Positions 24,246-33,584 of a stretch of 64,000 nucleotides of DNA are shown here, one piece after another (position 1 is the stretch's first letter; the number at the start of each line of letters is the position of its first letter). The translations under genes and the position numbers were made by a program. This DNA is from Arcicella sp040387735 (GTDB lineage Bacteria; Bacteroidota; Bacteroidia; Cytophagales; Spirosomataceae), in contig JAZKDE010000138.1 of assembly GCA_040387735.1 (NCBI GenBank), positions 1 to 64,000 on the forward strand. The letters run 5' to 3'. The notes under the pieces are model-generated. The model did no database searches. It was given only the letters and a program-made list of their open reading frames with translations, and was not told where the DNA came from.

Positions 24246-26378
24246 TTATGGTAATGCAAATGCTACGTATTGATTTCCTTTTTTCGTGCCTAATTTCGTT
24301 CCTCCGCAAGCAATCACAACGTATTGTTTGCCATTGACTTGATAAGTAGAAGGCGTGGCAAAACCTGCGGCGGGCAATTTGGTTTCCCACAATAATTGAC
24401 CATTTTTCTTGTCAAAGGCTCTGAACATTCCGTCTTTGGTAGCAGCAATAAAAAGCAAACCACTGGCGGTAACTACTGGACCTCCGTAGTTTTCAATTCC
24501 TGTATTAGAAATCCCTTTGGCTTTCAAACTCTCTTCGTAGCCAAATGGGATTTTCCAGAGGTATTCGCCTGTATTTAAGTTGATTGCGTTTAATGTTCCC
24601 CAAGGTGGAGAGATAGCTGGTAAGCCTTTACTATCCAAGAATTTATTGTAGCCATCCATTCTGTAAGGCAAATATGGAGCAGGTTTTTCTTTATTCGTTG
24701 AGGCAACCTCCTTCTTTTCTTCGTTGAATAAAAATGCTACAAGAGCCTGTTTTTCTTCTTTTGAAATGGCATTAAATCCCGGCATCATACCTTTTCCACC
24801 TGAAATAATTTGCGTAACATAAGCCTTGTCTTTTCGTGTTCCAATGTCGATTAAAGAAGGATACCCACTTTTTGAGTTGCCTTTTCTATCCGTTCCGTGA
24901 CAAGCAATGCAGTTGTTTGAATACACTTTTTCACCCGCTGTCATGTTATCCAAAGCTGCTTGTTTTGGGTTTTCAACCATTTTTTGAATCCATGCCATTT
25001 CGTTGCTATTGACGTACAAAATACCGTCTTGTGGGTCAGCGGCAGCACCGCCCCATTCAGCACCTCCATCAAATCCCGGGAAAATAACCGTTCCTTCTTT
25101 GCTTGGCGGGGCGTACAATTTGGTTTTATAAGTCTTTAAATTCTTGATTAATTCTTCTCTATTTTCAGCGTAAGGATTAATTTGTGTTTCGTTCAAAGTA
25201 TAAGACTGACGGGCAAATGGTGCTGGTTTTGTTGGAATTGGCTGAGTCAACCAAGGGTGTTCACCTGCCAATGCATTGGTTGGAACGGGCGTTTCTTTGA
25301 TTGGGAAAAGCGGTTTTCCTGTAACACGGTCGAATACAAAAACTAAGCCTTGTTTGGTCACTTGAGCAACGGCATCAATAGATTTTCCGTTTTGTTTAAT
25401 TGTGATTAAATTTGGCGGAGCGGGCAAATCTTTGTCCCACATATCATGGTGCGTTGTCTGAAAATGCCAAAGTCGTTTACCCGTGCGGGCATCTAATGCT
25501 AAAAGACAGTTCGCAAAAAGATTTTGACCCTTGCGATTTGAACCATAAAAATCATAACCCGCCGAACCCGTTGGCACGTAAACAATGCCTCTTTTACGGT
25601 CGATAGCCATGCCTGCCCAGTTATTAGCAGCACCTGTATTAGTATTTTTGTAGGCATTTTTCGGGAAAGTCTCGTAGCCAAATTCGTTAGGGTAGGGGAT
25701 AGTATGGAAAGTCCACGCTAATTTTCCTGTCTTCACATCAAACGCACGAATATCCCCAGGAGCAGCATCTGCACCTTCCGAAAGACGAACAGGCATGATG
25801 ATAAAATCCTCAAAAAGCGTCCCTGGTGTATTTGAAATGATAAATTTATCTTTAGCAATTGCTGGCAGACCTGTGTGTAAATCCATTTTTCCTCCATCAC
25901 CAAAAGATTCGATTGGCTTACCCGTTTTGGCATCTAAAGCCCAAAGATTTGGTCCAACGGTATATAAAATTCTTTCGGATTCTACCCCGTTTATTTTTCC
26001 CTTCCAATAGGTTACACCCCGACTGGTACTCGCCCAGTTTTTGAGCGGGTCGCCAAATCGCCAAATTTCTTTACCCGTTGCTGCATCCAAAGCAAATGCT
26101 TGTACAGACGAAGTTACGCCGTATAAAATGCCTTTGATAATCAATGAATTAACTTGAATTTGCCCAGAATCTGGCGTGGAATATGCCCAAGCAATTTGAA
26201 GTTTGGCAACGTTTTCTTTGTTGATTTGGGTCAAATTAGAATAATGGCTTCGGTCGGCACCGCCTAAATATTCTGCCCAATCTACGTCTTCGGTTAGGGT
26301 TTTGTTAAGTGTTTTCCAAGCGGAGAATACACCTAAAAAGGAAATTCCAAGTATTAAGAGGATGATTTTAGACTTCAT
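24246..26378 (-). CDS. PQQ-dependent dehydrogenase with embedded cytochrome c domain
   Basis: A 710-residue periplasmic quinoprotein. The N-terminus is a signal or anchor (MKSKIILLILGISFLGVFSA). Propeller blades show AFALDAATGKEIWRFGD, AFDVKTGKLAWTF, ALDARTGKRLWHFQTTHHDMWDKD and, near the end, AFDKKNGQLLWETKLPAAG, the membrane-type glucose/quinate dehydrogenase pattern. A cytochrome c module (CIACHGTDRKGN, with a later Met in GMMPGFNA) is inserted at about residues 480-550, between propeller halves. It would oxidise a sugar, polyol or glycoside and pass electrons to the inserted haem. No PQQ synthesis genes are in the window. Confidence 0.9.
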   Translation of the reverse strand: MKSKIILLILGISFLGVFSAWKTLNKTLTEDVDWAEYLGGADRSHYSNLTQINKENVAKLQIAWAYSTPDSGQIQVNSLIIKGILYGVTSSVQAFALDAATGKEIWRFGDPLKNWASTSRGVTYWKGKINGVESERILYTVGPNLWALDAKTGKPIESFGDGGKMDLHTGLPAIAKDKFIISNTPGTLFEDFIIMPVRLSEGADAAPGDIRAFDVKTGKLAWTFHTIPYPNEFGYETFPKNAYKNTNTGAANNWAGMAIDRKRGIVYVPTGSAGYDFYGSNRKGQNLFANCLLALDARTGKRLWHFQTTHHDMWDKDLPAPPNLITIKQNGKSIDAVAQVTKQGLVFVFDRVTGKPLFPIKETPVPTNALAGEHPWLTQPIPTKPAPFARQSYTLNETQINPYAENREELIKNLKTYKTKLYAPPSKEGTVIFPGFDGGAEWGGAAADPQDGILYVNSNEMAWIQKMVENPKQAALDNMTAGEKVYSNNCIACHGTDRKGNSKSGYPSLIDIGTRKDKAYVTQIISGGKGMMPGFNAISKEEKQALVAFLFNEEKKEVASTNKEKPAPYLPYRMDGYNKFLDSKGLPAISPPWGTLNAINLNTGEYLWKIPFGYEESLKAKGISNTGIENYGGPVVTASGLLFIAATKDGMFRAFDKKNGQLLWETKLPAAGFATPSTYQVNGKQYVVIACGGTKLGTKKGNQYVAFALP

Positions 26379-26460
26379 TTTTTGAAATGGTAAATGGATT
26401 TTGGTCAGCTTTGTAAATTAATGAAGTTTAAAGAAAAATCAGTCCTTTGTTATCCTATAA

Positions 26461-26501
26461 AACAAATGGTCAAAAGATTTACCCTTTTGACCATTTGTTT
26501 T
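26461..26501 (-). terminator. terminator after the GH78 gene
   Basis: CAAATGGTCAAAAG (26463-26476) pairs perfectly with CTTTTGACCATTTG (26484-26497); on the minus strand the stem is followed by TTTTAT. It lies downstream of GH78 and upstream of the PQQ dehydrogenase. Confidence 0.75.
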
Positions 26502-26557
26502 GCAACATACCGAAGTGGTAGTTTTGAGGCTTACGGTTTAATAACACAAATTTTAGA

Positions 26558-26681
26558 GCCATAGGCTCGACCGATTTTGTAGGGGCGGATTTTAATCCGT
26601 CATAAATTTGATATATTTATATGTTTTTTTTCGGTGGGTTAAAACCCACCGCTACAAAATGGGTCGAGCCTACGGCTCTTT
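26558..26681. repeat. large interrupted inverted repeat (MITE/REP-like)
   Basis: The left arm GAGCCATAGGCTCGACC followed by TTTTGTAGGGGCGG mirrors the right arm CCGCTACAAAATGGGTCGAG followed by CCTACGGCTC. Two smaller palindromes are nested within (GGATTTTAATCC and GGTGGGTTAAAACCCACC). Looks like a non-autonomous palindromic element. Confidence 0.8.
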
Positions 26682-26712
26682 TAAGCCATAAAAGGTATAA
26701 GCGAAATCTATA

Positions 26713-29700
26713 CTATTCTTGAATCTCAAAAGCATAACTCCCTGAAACCAAAGTCATTTTAACTTTGTCATTTTCAACAGAAATATTACTAATTCCATTA
26801 CCTTGACTCAACATTTTCCCACTTTCTTTTACTTGATTAATGGTTTTTGTAGGTAAATAAAGTATTGCGGAGGTATTGGCAGGAACGGTAGTTTTATATA
26901 TCAATTTCTTGCCTTCGTAACGCCATTCGCTGTTAATTTTTCCGTAAACAGAATCGTAATAACCCTTCGCAAAAGTCATTACTTTGTCAGGGTCAGGCGT
27001 TGGTTTTAAGATAATTTGTTTGAAAGCCGCTTTTTCTGGACTTCTCTGAATTCCCAACGAATAGTTATACATCCAAGCTGAAACTGCTCCGAAAGAATAA
27101 TGGTTAAATGAGTTCATCGAATTGTTGCCCCCAAAACCATTTTCTACGGTATAAGAATTAAGTCTTTCCCAAATAGAAGTCGCTCCATTTACCACCGAAT
27201 ATAACCAAGAAGGATACGTTTTTTGCTGTAAAAGTCGGTACGCTACGGCACTATTTCCATTTTCAGAAAGAGCTTCCGAAATAGAAGCTGTTCCTATAAA
27301 ACCTGTCATTAATGAATATTCTGGACGTTCTATACCTGAGTCGTCTTTGTTTTTACGTTGAATGGCTTCGTTCAAATATTTAATGGCAAAAGGTTTATTT
27401 TCTTCATTGAAAACACCCAAATCTAAAGGAATTGCGTAAGACGCTTGCGTGTCAACCAATGTGCCTTTATCAGATTTTCCACGAGTATCTGCTTCGTTTG
27501 GAGCAGGGATAAAACCCGTTTTTACGCCTGATTTTATAGTTTTATGAGTCGTTTTATCTACATAAATATCGTTAAAAGCTTGCTTGATTTCTTCACGACG
27601 AGTAGCAAATGATTTTGCATCTTCGGGTTTATTCAGAATGTTTGCGACTTTACTCATAACGTCCAAATCATAAGCAAAATAAGCCATCCAAAACTCTGTA
27701 TTGTCGTTTTTGTTGCCTTCTGGACTTAACCAATCGCCCAAAGGTCCTTCGTTTAAAATGCCTGTTGTTTTCTCAACTTTGGTTTCTAAAAAGGCAATGT
27801 AGCGTTTCATGGCATCGTAATGTTCTTTTAATAATTGCACATCGCCGTATTGTTGGTAGGTTTCCCACGCCACCACAATTCCTGCACTTCCCCAAAGTGT
27901 TCCGCCAAAACCGCCGCCCATCGGAGCAACGTCGGTAAATCTTCCGCTTTCGGCTTGTACGTCTCTCATGCCCAAAAGGTGTCTTCTCAAAAACAAATTG
28001 GCATCGGTCAAATAGGTTGCACTTTTCGAGAAAACCGAGATGTCGCCACTCCAACCCATGCGTTCGTTGCGGGCAGGGGTATCAGTTGGAATTGACAAGA
28101 AATTACTGCGTAACGACCACGTAATATTCTTCCAAAGTTTATTAACCAAGTCGTTTGAGGTTTCGTAATTCGACGATAAATCCAAAACCGAGCTGATTAC
28201 TAAACCTTTCACATTTGTCACTGGAATTGCCTGTTCAATGCCCGTAATTTCAAGGTAACGATAGCCATGAAAAGTAAATCTTGGCTGAATAATTTCGTCA
28301 CCGCCTTTCAAAATATATTGGTCTTGCGTGAGGGCAGCTCTGATATTTTCCATCATCACCATGCCTACATTTTCACCGTATTCTTTCAAATCTGGATATT
28401 TTACTTCGGCATAACGCATCGTGATAATTTGCCCTTTTTTACCGTTTCTAATCTGAATTTGCGGGAATCCTACCATATTTTGAGCCATGTCATAGACAAA
28501 AACTTTCGGACGAACTTCCTCTACTTTCTGAGCAATCATCGTTTTTACAATGGTCGGATTGTTACCCATTTGTCCAACGATTTTTAAATCTTTATAGTCA
28601 AAAGTAGATTTACGACCCAAAAAATCGGTTGAAGTTCCTTGATAAGTTGTGCCTTCTAAGGGTACTTCAAGGGCAGATTTCCACAATTTTGCCTCATAAT
28701 TTGCCTTTGACCAATCTTTAATTAATTCCTCTTTATTGGCATCATAAACTTCACCTTGAAAATAACTCCCGTAACGAACTGGACCATCATTGAAAAATTG
28801 CCAATCCTTTGGATTTGAGGTGATTATTTGCTCAGAATTATCAGCATAAGTAATGACTAATTTGCTCAAAAGTGATTGTCTATCCCCAAAATAATTCCAA
28901 CTTTCACCGCTGTAAGTAATGTTTCCACTCCACCAACCTTCGCTCAACCACGCTCCAATCGCATTTTTTTCGTTTGGTTTCAATGCACTCGTAATATCGT
29001 AAGTTTGATACATTTGATTCTTATTGTACTGTGTCAAACCTGGGTTGAAATAGTCGTTACTTACTCGATTTCCATTCAAATACATTTCATAAATTCCTCT
29101 TGCGGTTACATACAAACGAGCGTTTTTGATGGATTTGTTTTGCGTAGAAAAGGTACTACGAAGCATCGGAGCTGCATTTTTACTTGGATTTGCCAAAATT
29201 AACACTCCGCCATTTACTTTGTAATTGTTGTTTTCAGTTGTTAAGCTATTTGTAAAAATGCCATCGTATTTTCCAGAAAGGTTCTCCGTAAATAAAATAT
29301 TAGACGGTGAACGGAAGTTTCTGATTTGTACATCAGAGAAGTAGGCCACTTGATTTTGATTGGTTTGAAAGCCAATATCTGCCAACATTGGGAAGCTGAT
29401 GAAATTGTTGCCACTGCCCACTGGATTTAGATTAAAACCCTTTGGCGCAAATGGTGAAGAATTGCCTTCTACTTTATCTTTTAACTTATTCCCATCGACG
29501 AAAATCTCAAATACTCCAAAATTACATTCTGCTGAAATACTGTGTTTTTCGTATTTATTTGCTTGATTGATAAGTGTTTGCGGAATATCTAAAATTTTGA
29601 TAGGTTGTTCTTTCGTATCATTTTTATCGTAACCAACTCTATAAATATTCAATTTTGCTAAACCGTCTGCTGATTCTGAAACGTTGGTAATATCTAATTC

Positions 29701-30321
29701 AAAGGCGATATAACTTTGATTTTTAGTGTTTTTCACGCCCATTAAATTCAAGGATTTATCCATCAAACGGGCGTCGTTTCCACCAAAAAGGAAAGATGCT
29801 TTGGTAGAATTTGCGGTTTTATCCAATTGAATACCGTATTGAAATTTATAAACCGACAAATAATGCGAATAAAGTACCAAATCTTCGTCGCCACCACCAA
29901 TCCAAGTTGCTCCTGACCATGCTGAAATATTGGGATTCATCAAACCTGTTTCAAACCAAGAACTGTTGGTAGTCATTTTGTTCGAATTATCCCAAACGGT
30001 CACTTTCCAAGTGTAGCGAGTAGTGGCTTTTAAGGCATTTCCAAAGTATTCAATTCCGTGAGAAATATCAGAATTGACCTTTTTAGAATCCCAAACAATT
30101 TGATTTTTAGCATCTGAAACAACAATTTGGTAGGCTTTCTGAAAATAGCCTTTTTTATTGTCTAAAGCCTTCATTTGCCAAGAAAAATGCGGATTTGTGA
30201 TGTCAATTCCTAAGGGTTTTTCTTGTGAATCGACCTTTAGATTTTCAATAGAAACATTGGCGAAAATATTTCCGACGAAGGAAATGAAGAAGAGAAAAGA
30301 AAGGAAATTTCTTTTAAACAT
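26713..30321 (-). CDS. alpha-L-rhamnosidase, GH78
   Basis: A 1202-residue secreted glycoside hydrolase from ATG 30321, which opens the signal peptide MFKRNFLSFLFFISFVGNIF. The order is N-terminal beta domains (SVENLKVDSQEKPLGIDI, WQMKA), an ~800-residue body, and the GH78 (alpha/alpha)6 barrel with DTPARNERMGWSGDISVFS, which carries the conserved acidic residues, then GPLGDWLSPEG and VNGATSIWERLNSY, ending in a beta-sandwich. GH78 inverts alpha-L-rhamnosides, commonly the terminal rhamnose of rutin, naringin and hesperidin. Unusually long N-terminal insertion (~residues 130-330) resembles a laminin-G-like domain. It stands with GH106, GH1 and GH3 on one strand. Confidence 0.95.
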   Translation of the reverse strand: MFKRNFLSFLFFISFVGNIFANVSIENLKVDSQEKPLGIDITNPHFSWQMKALDNKKGYFQKAYQIVVSDAKNQIVWDSKKVNSDISHGIEYFGNALKATTRYTWKVTVWDNSNKMTTNSSWFETGLMNPNISAWSGATWIGGGDEDLVLYSHYLSVYKFQYGIQLDKTANSTKASFLFGGNDARLMDKSLNLMGVKNTKNQSYIAFELDITNVSESADGLAKLNIYRVGYDKNDTKEQPIKILDIPQTLINQANKYEKHSISAECNFGVFEIFVDGNKLKDKVEGNSSPFAPKGFNLNPVGSGNNFISFPMLADIGFQTNQNQVAYFSDVQIRNFRSPSNILFTENLSGKYDGIFTNSLTTENNNYKVNGGVLILANPSKNAAPMLRSTFSTQNKSIKNARLYVTARGIYEMYLNGNRVSNDYFNPGLTQYNKNQMYQTYDITSALKPNEKNAIGAWLSEGWWSGNITYSGESWNYFGDRQSLLSKLVITYADNSEQIITSNPKDWQFFNDGPVRYGSYFQGEVYDANKEELIKDWSKANYEAKLWKSALEVPLEGTTYQGTSTDFLGRKSTFDYKDLKIVGQMGNNPTIVKTMIAQKVEEVRPKVFVYDMAQNMVGFPQIQIRNGKKGQIITMRYAEVKYPDLKEYGENVGMVMMENIRAALTQDQYILKGGDEIIQPRFTFHGYRYLEITGIEQAIPVTNVKGLVISSVLDLSSNYETSNDLVNKLWKNITWSLRSNFLSIPTDTPARNERMGWSGDISVFSKSATYLTDANLFLRRHLLGMRDVQAESGRFTDVAPMGGGFGGTLWGSAGIVVAWETYQQYGDVQLLKEHYDAMKRYIAFLETKVEKTTGILNEGPLGDWLSPEGNKNDNTEFWMAYFAYDLDVMSKVANILNKPEDAKSFATRREEIKQAFNDIYVDKTTHKTIKSGVKTGFIPAPNEADTRGKSDKGTLVDTQASYAIPLDLGVFNEENKPFAIKYLNEAIQRKNKDDSGIERPEYSLMTGFIGTASISEALSENGNSAVAYRLLQQKTYPSWLYSVVNGATSIWERLNSYTVENGFGGNNSMNSFNHYSFGAVSAWMYNYSLGIQRSPEKAAFKQIILKPTPDPDKVMTFAKGYYDSVYGKINSEWRYEGKKLIYKTTVPANTSAILYLPTKTINQVKESGKMLSQGNGISNISVENDKVKMTLVSGSYAFEIQE

Positions 30322-30371
30322 TAGATTAGGGGAAAATGGTTGAGTAATAATATTGAACAAATGGATACAGA

Positions 30372-30403
30372 AAACCTCATAGATTTTAAAGCCTATGAGG
30401 TTT
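30372..30403. terminator. hairpin between the GH78 and propeller-cytochrome genes
   Basis: AAACCTCATAG pairs perfectly with CTATGAGGTTT; T-rich only on the plus-strand side, so a terminator for the minus-strand gene above it is plausible but not certain. Confidence 0.55.
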
Positions 30404-30515
30404 CATTTATAAAATTGCTAAACTTAATTAGGAACACCGTCCTGTACAATCTTGTCTTCGCAAAATACTATTTTTATGGTAAAAATATTTAAAATCGTAA
30501 TGAAATTAAAGGCTT

Positions 30516-33323
30516 CTATAGTTGTCCAAATATTTTCATTTGTCGCATTGTCCACGGAATTTCTTCGGTTTCTTTTTCTAAGCCTTCATCTAACTTTATT
30601 CTTAGAAATTTCACTTTTGGTGTGCTTAAAAGTATGGTGTTATCTCCCTCATTTCCAGTTATTTGTTTTGAAGTTTCCTCCCAAGTATTACCATCAACTG
30701 ACGTTTCGATGCTGTATTTTCGAGGGAAAGTTTGCGAGGTTTGTGGTGGAACTGGTGGCATATTAGGTTTTGGAGGCGTAAATTTTCTGATTGGAGCGGC
30801 ATTAAATTGAAGTTCAGAAAGACTTATATTTTTCGGAAATTCTACTTGGTACCACATTCCTTTTTCTTGTTTTTTACCCGTTGACCAACCTTCATACGTA
30901 AATGCACTTTGTGGCGAAACATTACCGCCAATGCGAGTTGAGGCTGTATGACTGGCTGTTATTTTTAAACCATCAGCTATTTGAAATTCTTTTGGCGTTG
31001 ATTTGATGAGCTTTTCGTACTGAAAAATACTGTTCTGAGTTGCGGTACTTGCTCGAATTTTGGCAACTTGTTGTGGTGTAATCAGCGAAGCATCGTTTGA
31101 TAAACCATTTCGGATATATGAAATAACATCAGAAACCCAAGCGTCATCGTGGTCTTTCATACTCGCCATCATGCCACCCGCATACGTTTTTCCTTCAATT
31201 GCTCCTTCCATTCCGTGCAGAACCACTTTTATTGCATAGTCGGGATGTGCTTGAATTCGTTGTGAGCCAGCCAAGGCCGGTGCCATTAGTTTGCCGTTGC
31301 CTACGGGCGTTCCCATGCCATTGTTTCCGTGACATTGCGAACACAATTCGTTATAAATTATGGCTCCTCTGTCCACGATTTCCTTTTGTTCTTTGCTCAA
31401 TTCAGCAGCTCCAAACGGCCCCATATTCCTCGGTTTTGGCGGTGTGATTATTTGCTCACCAACCAATTTTACGCCTGCGGCTTTATTATTTGTCATTGCG
31501 GTTTTTACGCTATTTTCTAAATCAGGGACTTTTAATACTTTAGCCGTCAGCATTGTTTGAATCACCACATCCGTATTTGGGTCGCTCATAGCTGTTTTGT
31601 AGTCAGTTTCTAAATCTTTTGCCCCCGCCTTGTATAATGTTTCGCTGGCACGCAACGCTTGGATACGAATACGAGGATTTGGGTCTTTCAATAGTTTTTG
31701 AACCACGTCAATTTTCAACGCATTAAGTCCTTCTAAAGACCATATAGCGTGAATTCTGGCTAAAATATTTTTATTGGTCAAAGCCATTACCTTTAGTGCT
31801 GGCACAACCGAAAGGTCTTTTTTCAAGACAATCAATTGTTGCGCTGCATCTCGTCGCCAGCCGTTGGGGTGTTCTAAGTGTTTAACCAAAGCCGCAGAAG
31901 TTTCATTGAGCATTTTTGGCTGATTTTTATCACGCTCTTTTCCATCGTAGGTAATTCGCCAAATTCTGCCCAAACCAACTATTTTATCCAATTGATACTG
32001 CTCGATTTTTGTGCGTAAATACGTTCCTTTTTGCGTCCATTGCCCTTCTTGAATAATTCCGTGATACATATCCGTAATGTACAAAGTTCCATCGGGAGCG
32101 GTGGTCATGTCAACGGGTCTAAAAAGTGGATCCGTGGAACGTAAAAATTCAGATTTTTGGTCTTGATAAACATTATGAAGTGTTGTCAGTCCTTCGCTAA
32201 CAACTGGATTTATTTGTCGGACAATCCGAGCAACAGGTTCACCGTAAAAATATTGACCTTTAATGTTTTCAGGTAATCGGTCGCCCCGATAAATATCGTT
32301 TCCTGCCGAACCCGTAACGTGATTTAAAGAGCCATCTGGTTGTCTAATTTCGTCCATTCCGCCTTGCATATCGGCAATTTTCACGGCCGCACCCCAAGGA
32401 ACATCGAAACCTTTGGCAAATTCATTGGGTACTTCAAAATTGCCATAATGAATCGGAAACTGAAAATAAGAAGGTAATCCACTTGCCCCACCTTGAAACC
32501 AAAGTTTGCCGTCATCATCGTGCGTAACACCCCATTGAGCTCTATTAAAACCCGTTTTTTCACGAATTACGCCATTAGGTGTTTCTCTCACTCGAAAAGC
32601 ATTTACGGTGCTGTAAAGCCAGTTGTCCATTCCATAATACATGAATGCTTGTTGATGTTCAACATTGCCCGAACGACCATATTTGGTCGTAAAAAGCTCT
32701 TTTTTATCTGCTTTCCCATCTCCATTTGTATCGGTGTATTTGTACACATTATCGGCATCGGACTCCATTGTGAGAATACAATCTTTCCCGTAAGGCAACA
32801 CAAAACGGGGGAAAATCAACTTATCGACGAATGTTGTACCTGTTTCGTAAACGCCATCGTTATTTTTATCTTCCCATCGAGAAATTCTACTGGTGGGTTC
32901 TAACTCATTTTTTGAATCGGCATCGAGCATATACGAACGGAGTTCCAAAACATACATTCGTCCATTTCCGTCAAACGCAATTTCTCCTGGTTGTTGGATG
33001 GCGGGTTCAGTCAAAACGGGTTCAATATGATAGCCTGGCGGTAAAAGAAATTTGCTTTTTTCTTCTTCCACCCGAAGCGGCATGACGGGCTGTTTTGGCT
33101 CTAAATCAATGCCTTTCCAGTTTTCATCATTAGGGTCAACGCCATCGGGAATTTTTACTTTTGGCAGACTATCCGTTTGAAAACTACTAATAATCTGAGC
33201 CAAATGAAGATATTGATTTGGCTTAGAAATGATAAATGAACTTAATATAAACGCAAAAAAAACGACTATCAAAGAAATCTTCGTCGATAAATTAGTTGGA
33301 GGTCTTTTCGTGATTTTTTTCAT
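30516..33323 (-). CDS. PVC-type propeller, HEAT-repeat, cytochrome c and discoidin-like multidomain protein
   Basis: A 935-residue exported protein. Order: N-terminal anchor (residues ~15-36); seven-bladed propeller (LPPGYHIEPVLTEPAIQQPG to GLGRIWRITYDGK, ~70-450) of the sorbosone-dehydrogenase/DUF7133 type; HEAT-like helices (~460-600); a cytochrome c module with CSQCHGNNGMG (~660); and a C-terminal F5/8-type (discoidin) sugar-binding-like domain to residue 935. Such proteins are abundant in Planctomycetes and Bacteroidota with plant-glycan loci and are thought to oxidise sugars, though substrates are mostly unproven. It lies between GH106 and GH78. Confidence 0.88.
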   Translation of the reverse strand: MKKITKRPPTNLSTKISLIVVFFAFILSSFIISKPNQYLHLAQIISSFQTDSLPKVKIPDGVDPNDENWKGIDLEPKQPVMPLRVEEEKSKFLLPPGYHIEPVLTEPAIQQPGEIAFDGNGRMYVLELRSYMLDADSKNELEPTSRISRWEDKNNDGVYETGTTFVDKLIFPRFVLPYGKDCILTMESDADNVYKYTDTNGDGKADKKELFTTKYGRSGNVEHQQAFMYYGMDNWLYSTVNAFRVRETPNGVIREKTGFNRAQWGVTHDDDGKLWFQGGASGLPSYFQFPIHYGNFEVPNEFAKGFDVPWGAAVKIADMQGGMDEIRQPDGSLNHVTGSAGNDIYRGDRLPENIKGQYFYGEPVARIVRQINPVVSEGLTTLHNVYQDQKSEFLRSTDPLFRPVDMTTAPDGTLYITDMYHGIIQEGQWTQKGTYLRTKIEQYQLDKIVGLGRIWRITYDGKERDKNQPKMLNETSAALVKHLEHPNGWRRDAAQQLIVLKKDLSVVPALKVMALTNKNILARIHAIWSLEGLNALKIDVVQKLLKDPNPRIRIQALRASETLYKAGAKDLETDYKTAMSDPNTDVVIQTMLTAKVLKVPDLENSVKTAMTNNKAAGVKLVGEQIITPPKPRNMGPFGAAELSKEQKEIVDRGAIIYNELCSQCHGNNGMGTPVGNGKLMAPALAGSQRIQAHPDYAIKVVLHGMEGAIEGKTYAGGMMASMKDHDDAWVSDVISYIRNGLSNDASLITPQQVAKIRASTATQNSIFQYEKLIKSTPKEFQIADGLKITASHTASTRIGGNVSPQSAFTYEGWSTGKKQEKGMWYQVEFPKNISLSELQFNAAPIRKFTPPKPNMPPVPPQTSQTFPRKYSIETSVDGNTWEETSKQITGNEGDNTILLSTPKVKFLRIKLDEGLEKETEEIPWTMRQMKIFGQL

Positions 33324-33506
33324 TTTAAGGAGGTTGGGATAAGATTACTTTAAGTAAAATAGTTATTTTTTTTATTTGAATTATTATATAAATAAAGGGC
33401 TAAATTTTGATATTTTACTTATGTATAGATAATAAGGCTTTTCTCCTCGACGATTCGGCATATTTTAAGGTTAGAAAATAAGTCTTATTCAGTTAATAAT
33501 AAAAAA

Positions 33507-33542
33507 TCCGCTATCAAATTCATGAAAGATTTGATAGCGGAC
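33507..33542 (-). terminator. terminator after the GH106 gene
   Basis: Perfect 12-bp stem TCCGCTATCAAA with TTTGATAGCGGA, followed on the minus strand by a T run (TTTTTT). It lies ~40 bp after the GH106 stop, across the small gap. Confidence 0.88.
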
Positions 33543-33552
33543 TAAGCGTAAT

Positions 33553-33562
33553 NNNNNNNNNN
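33553..33562. other. assembly gap (10 N) flanked by a duplicated hexamer
   Basis: Ten Ns with CGTAAT immediately on both sides, as expected from two contig ends that in fact overlap. Confidence 0.95.
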
Positions 33563-33584
33563 CGTAATATTTGAATTAGAAATA

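Larger units (their letters stand above)
26379..26712. other. 334-bp spacer with a terminator and a large palindromic element
   Basis: No coding frame is supported. It holds the terminator at 26461-26501 and the inverted repeat at 26558-26681. Confidence 0.7.
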
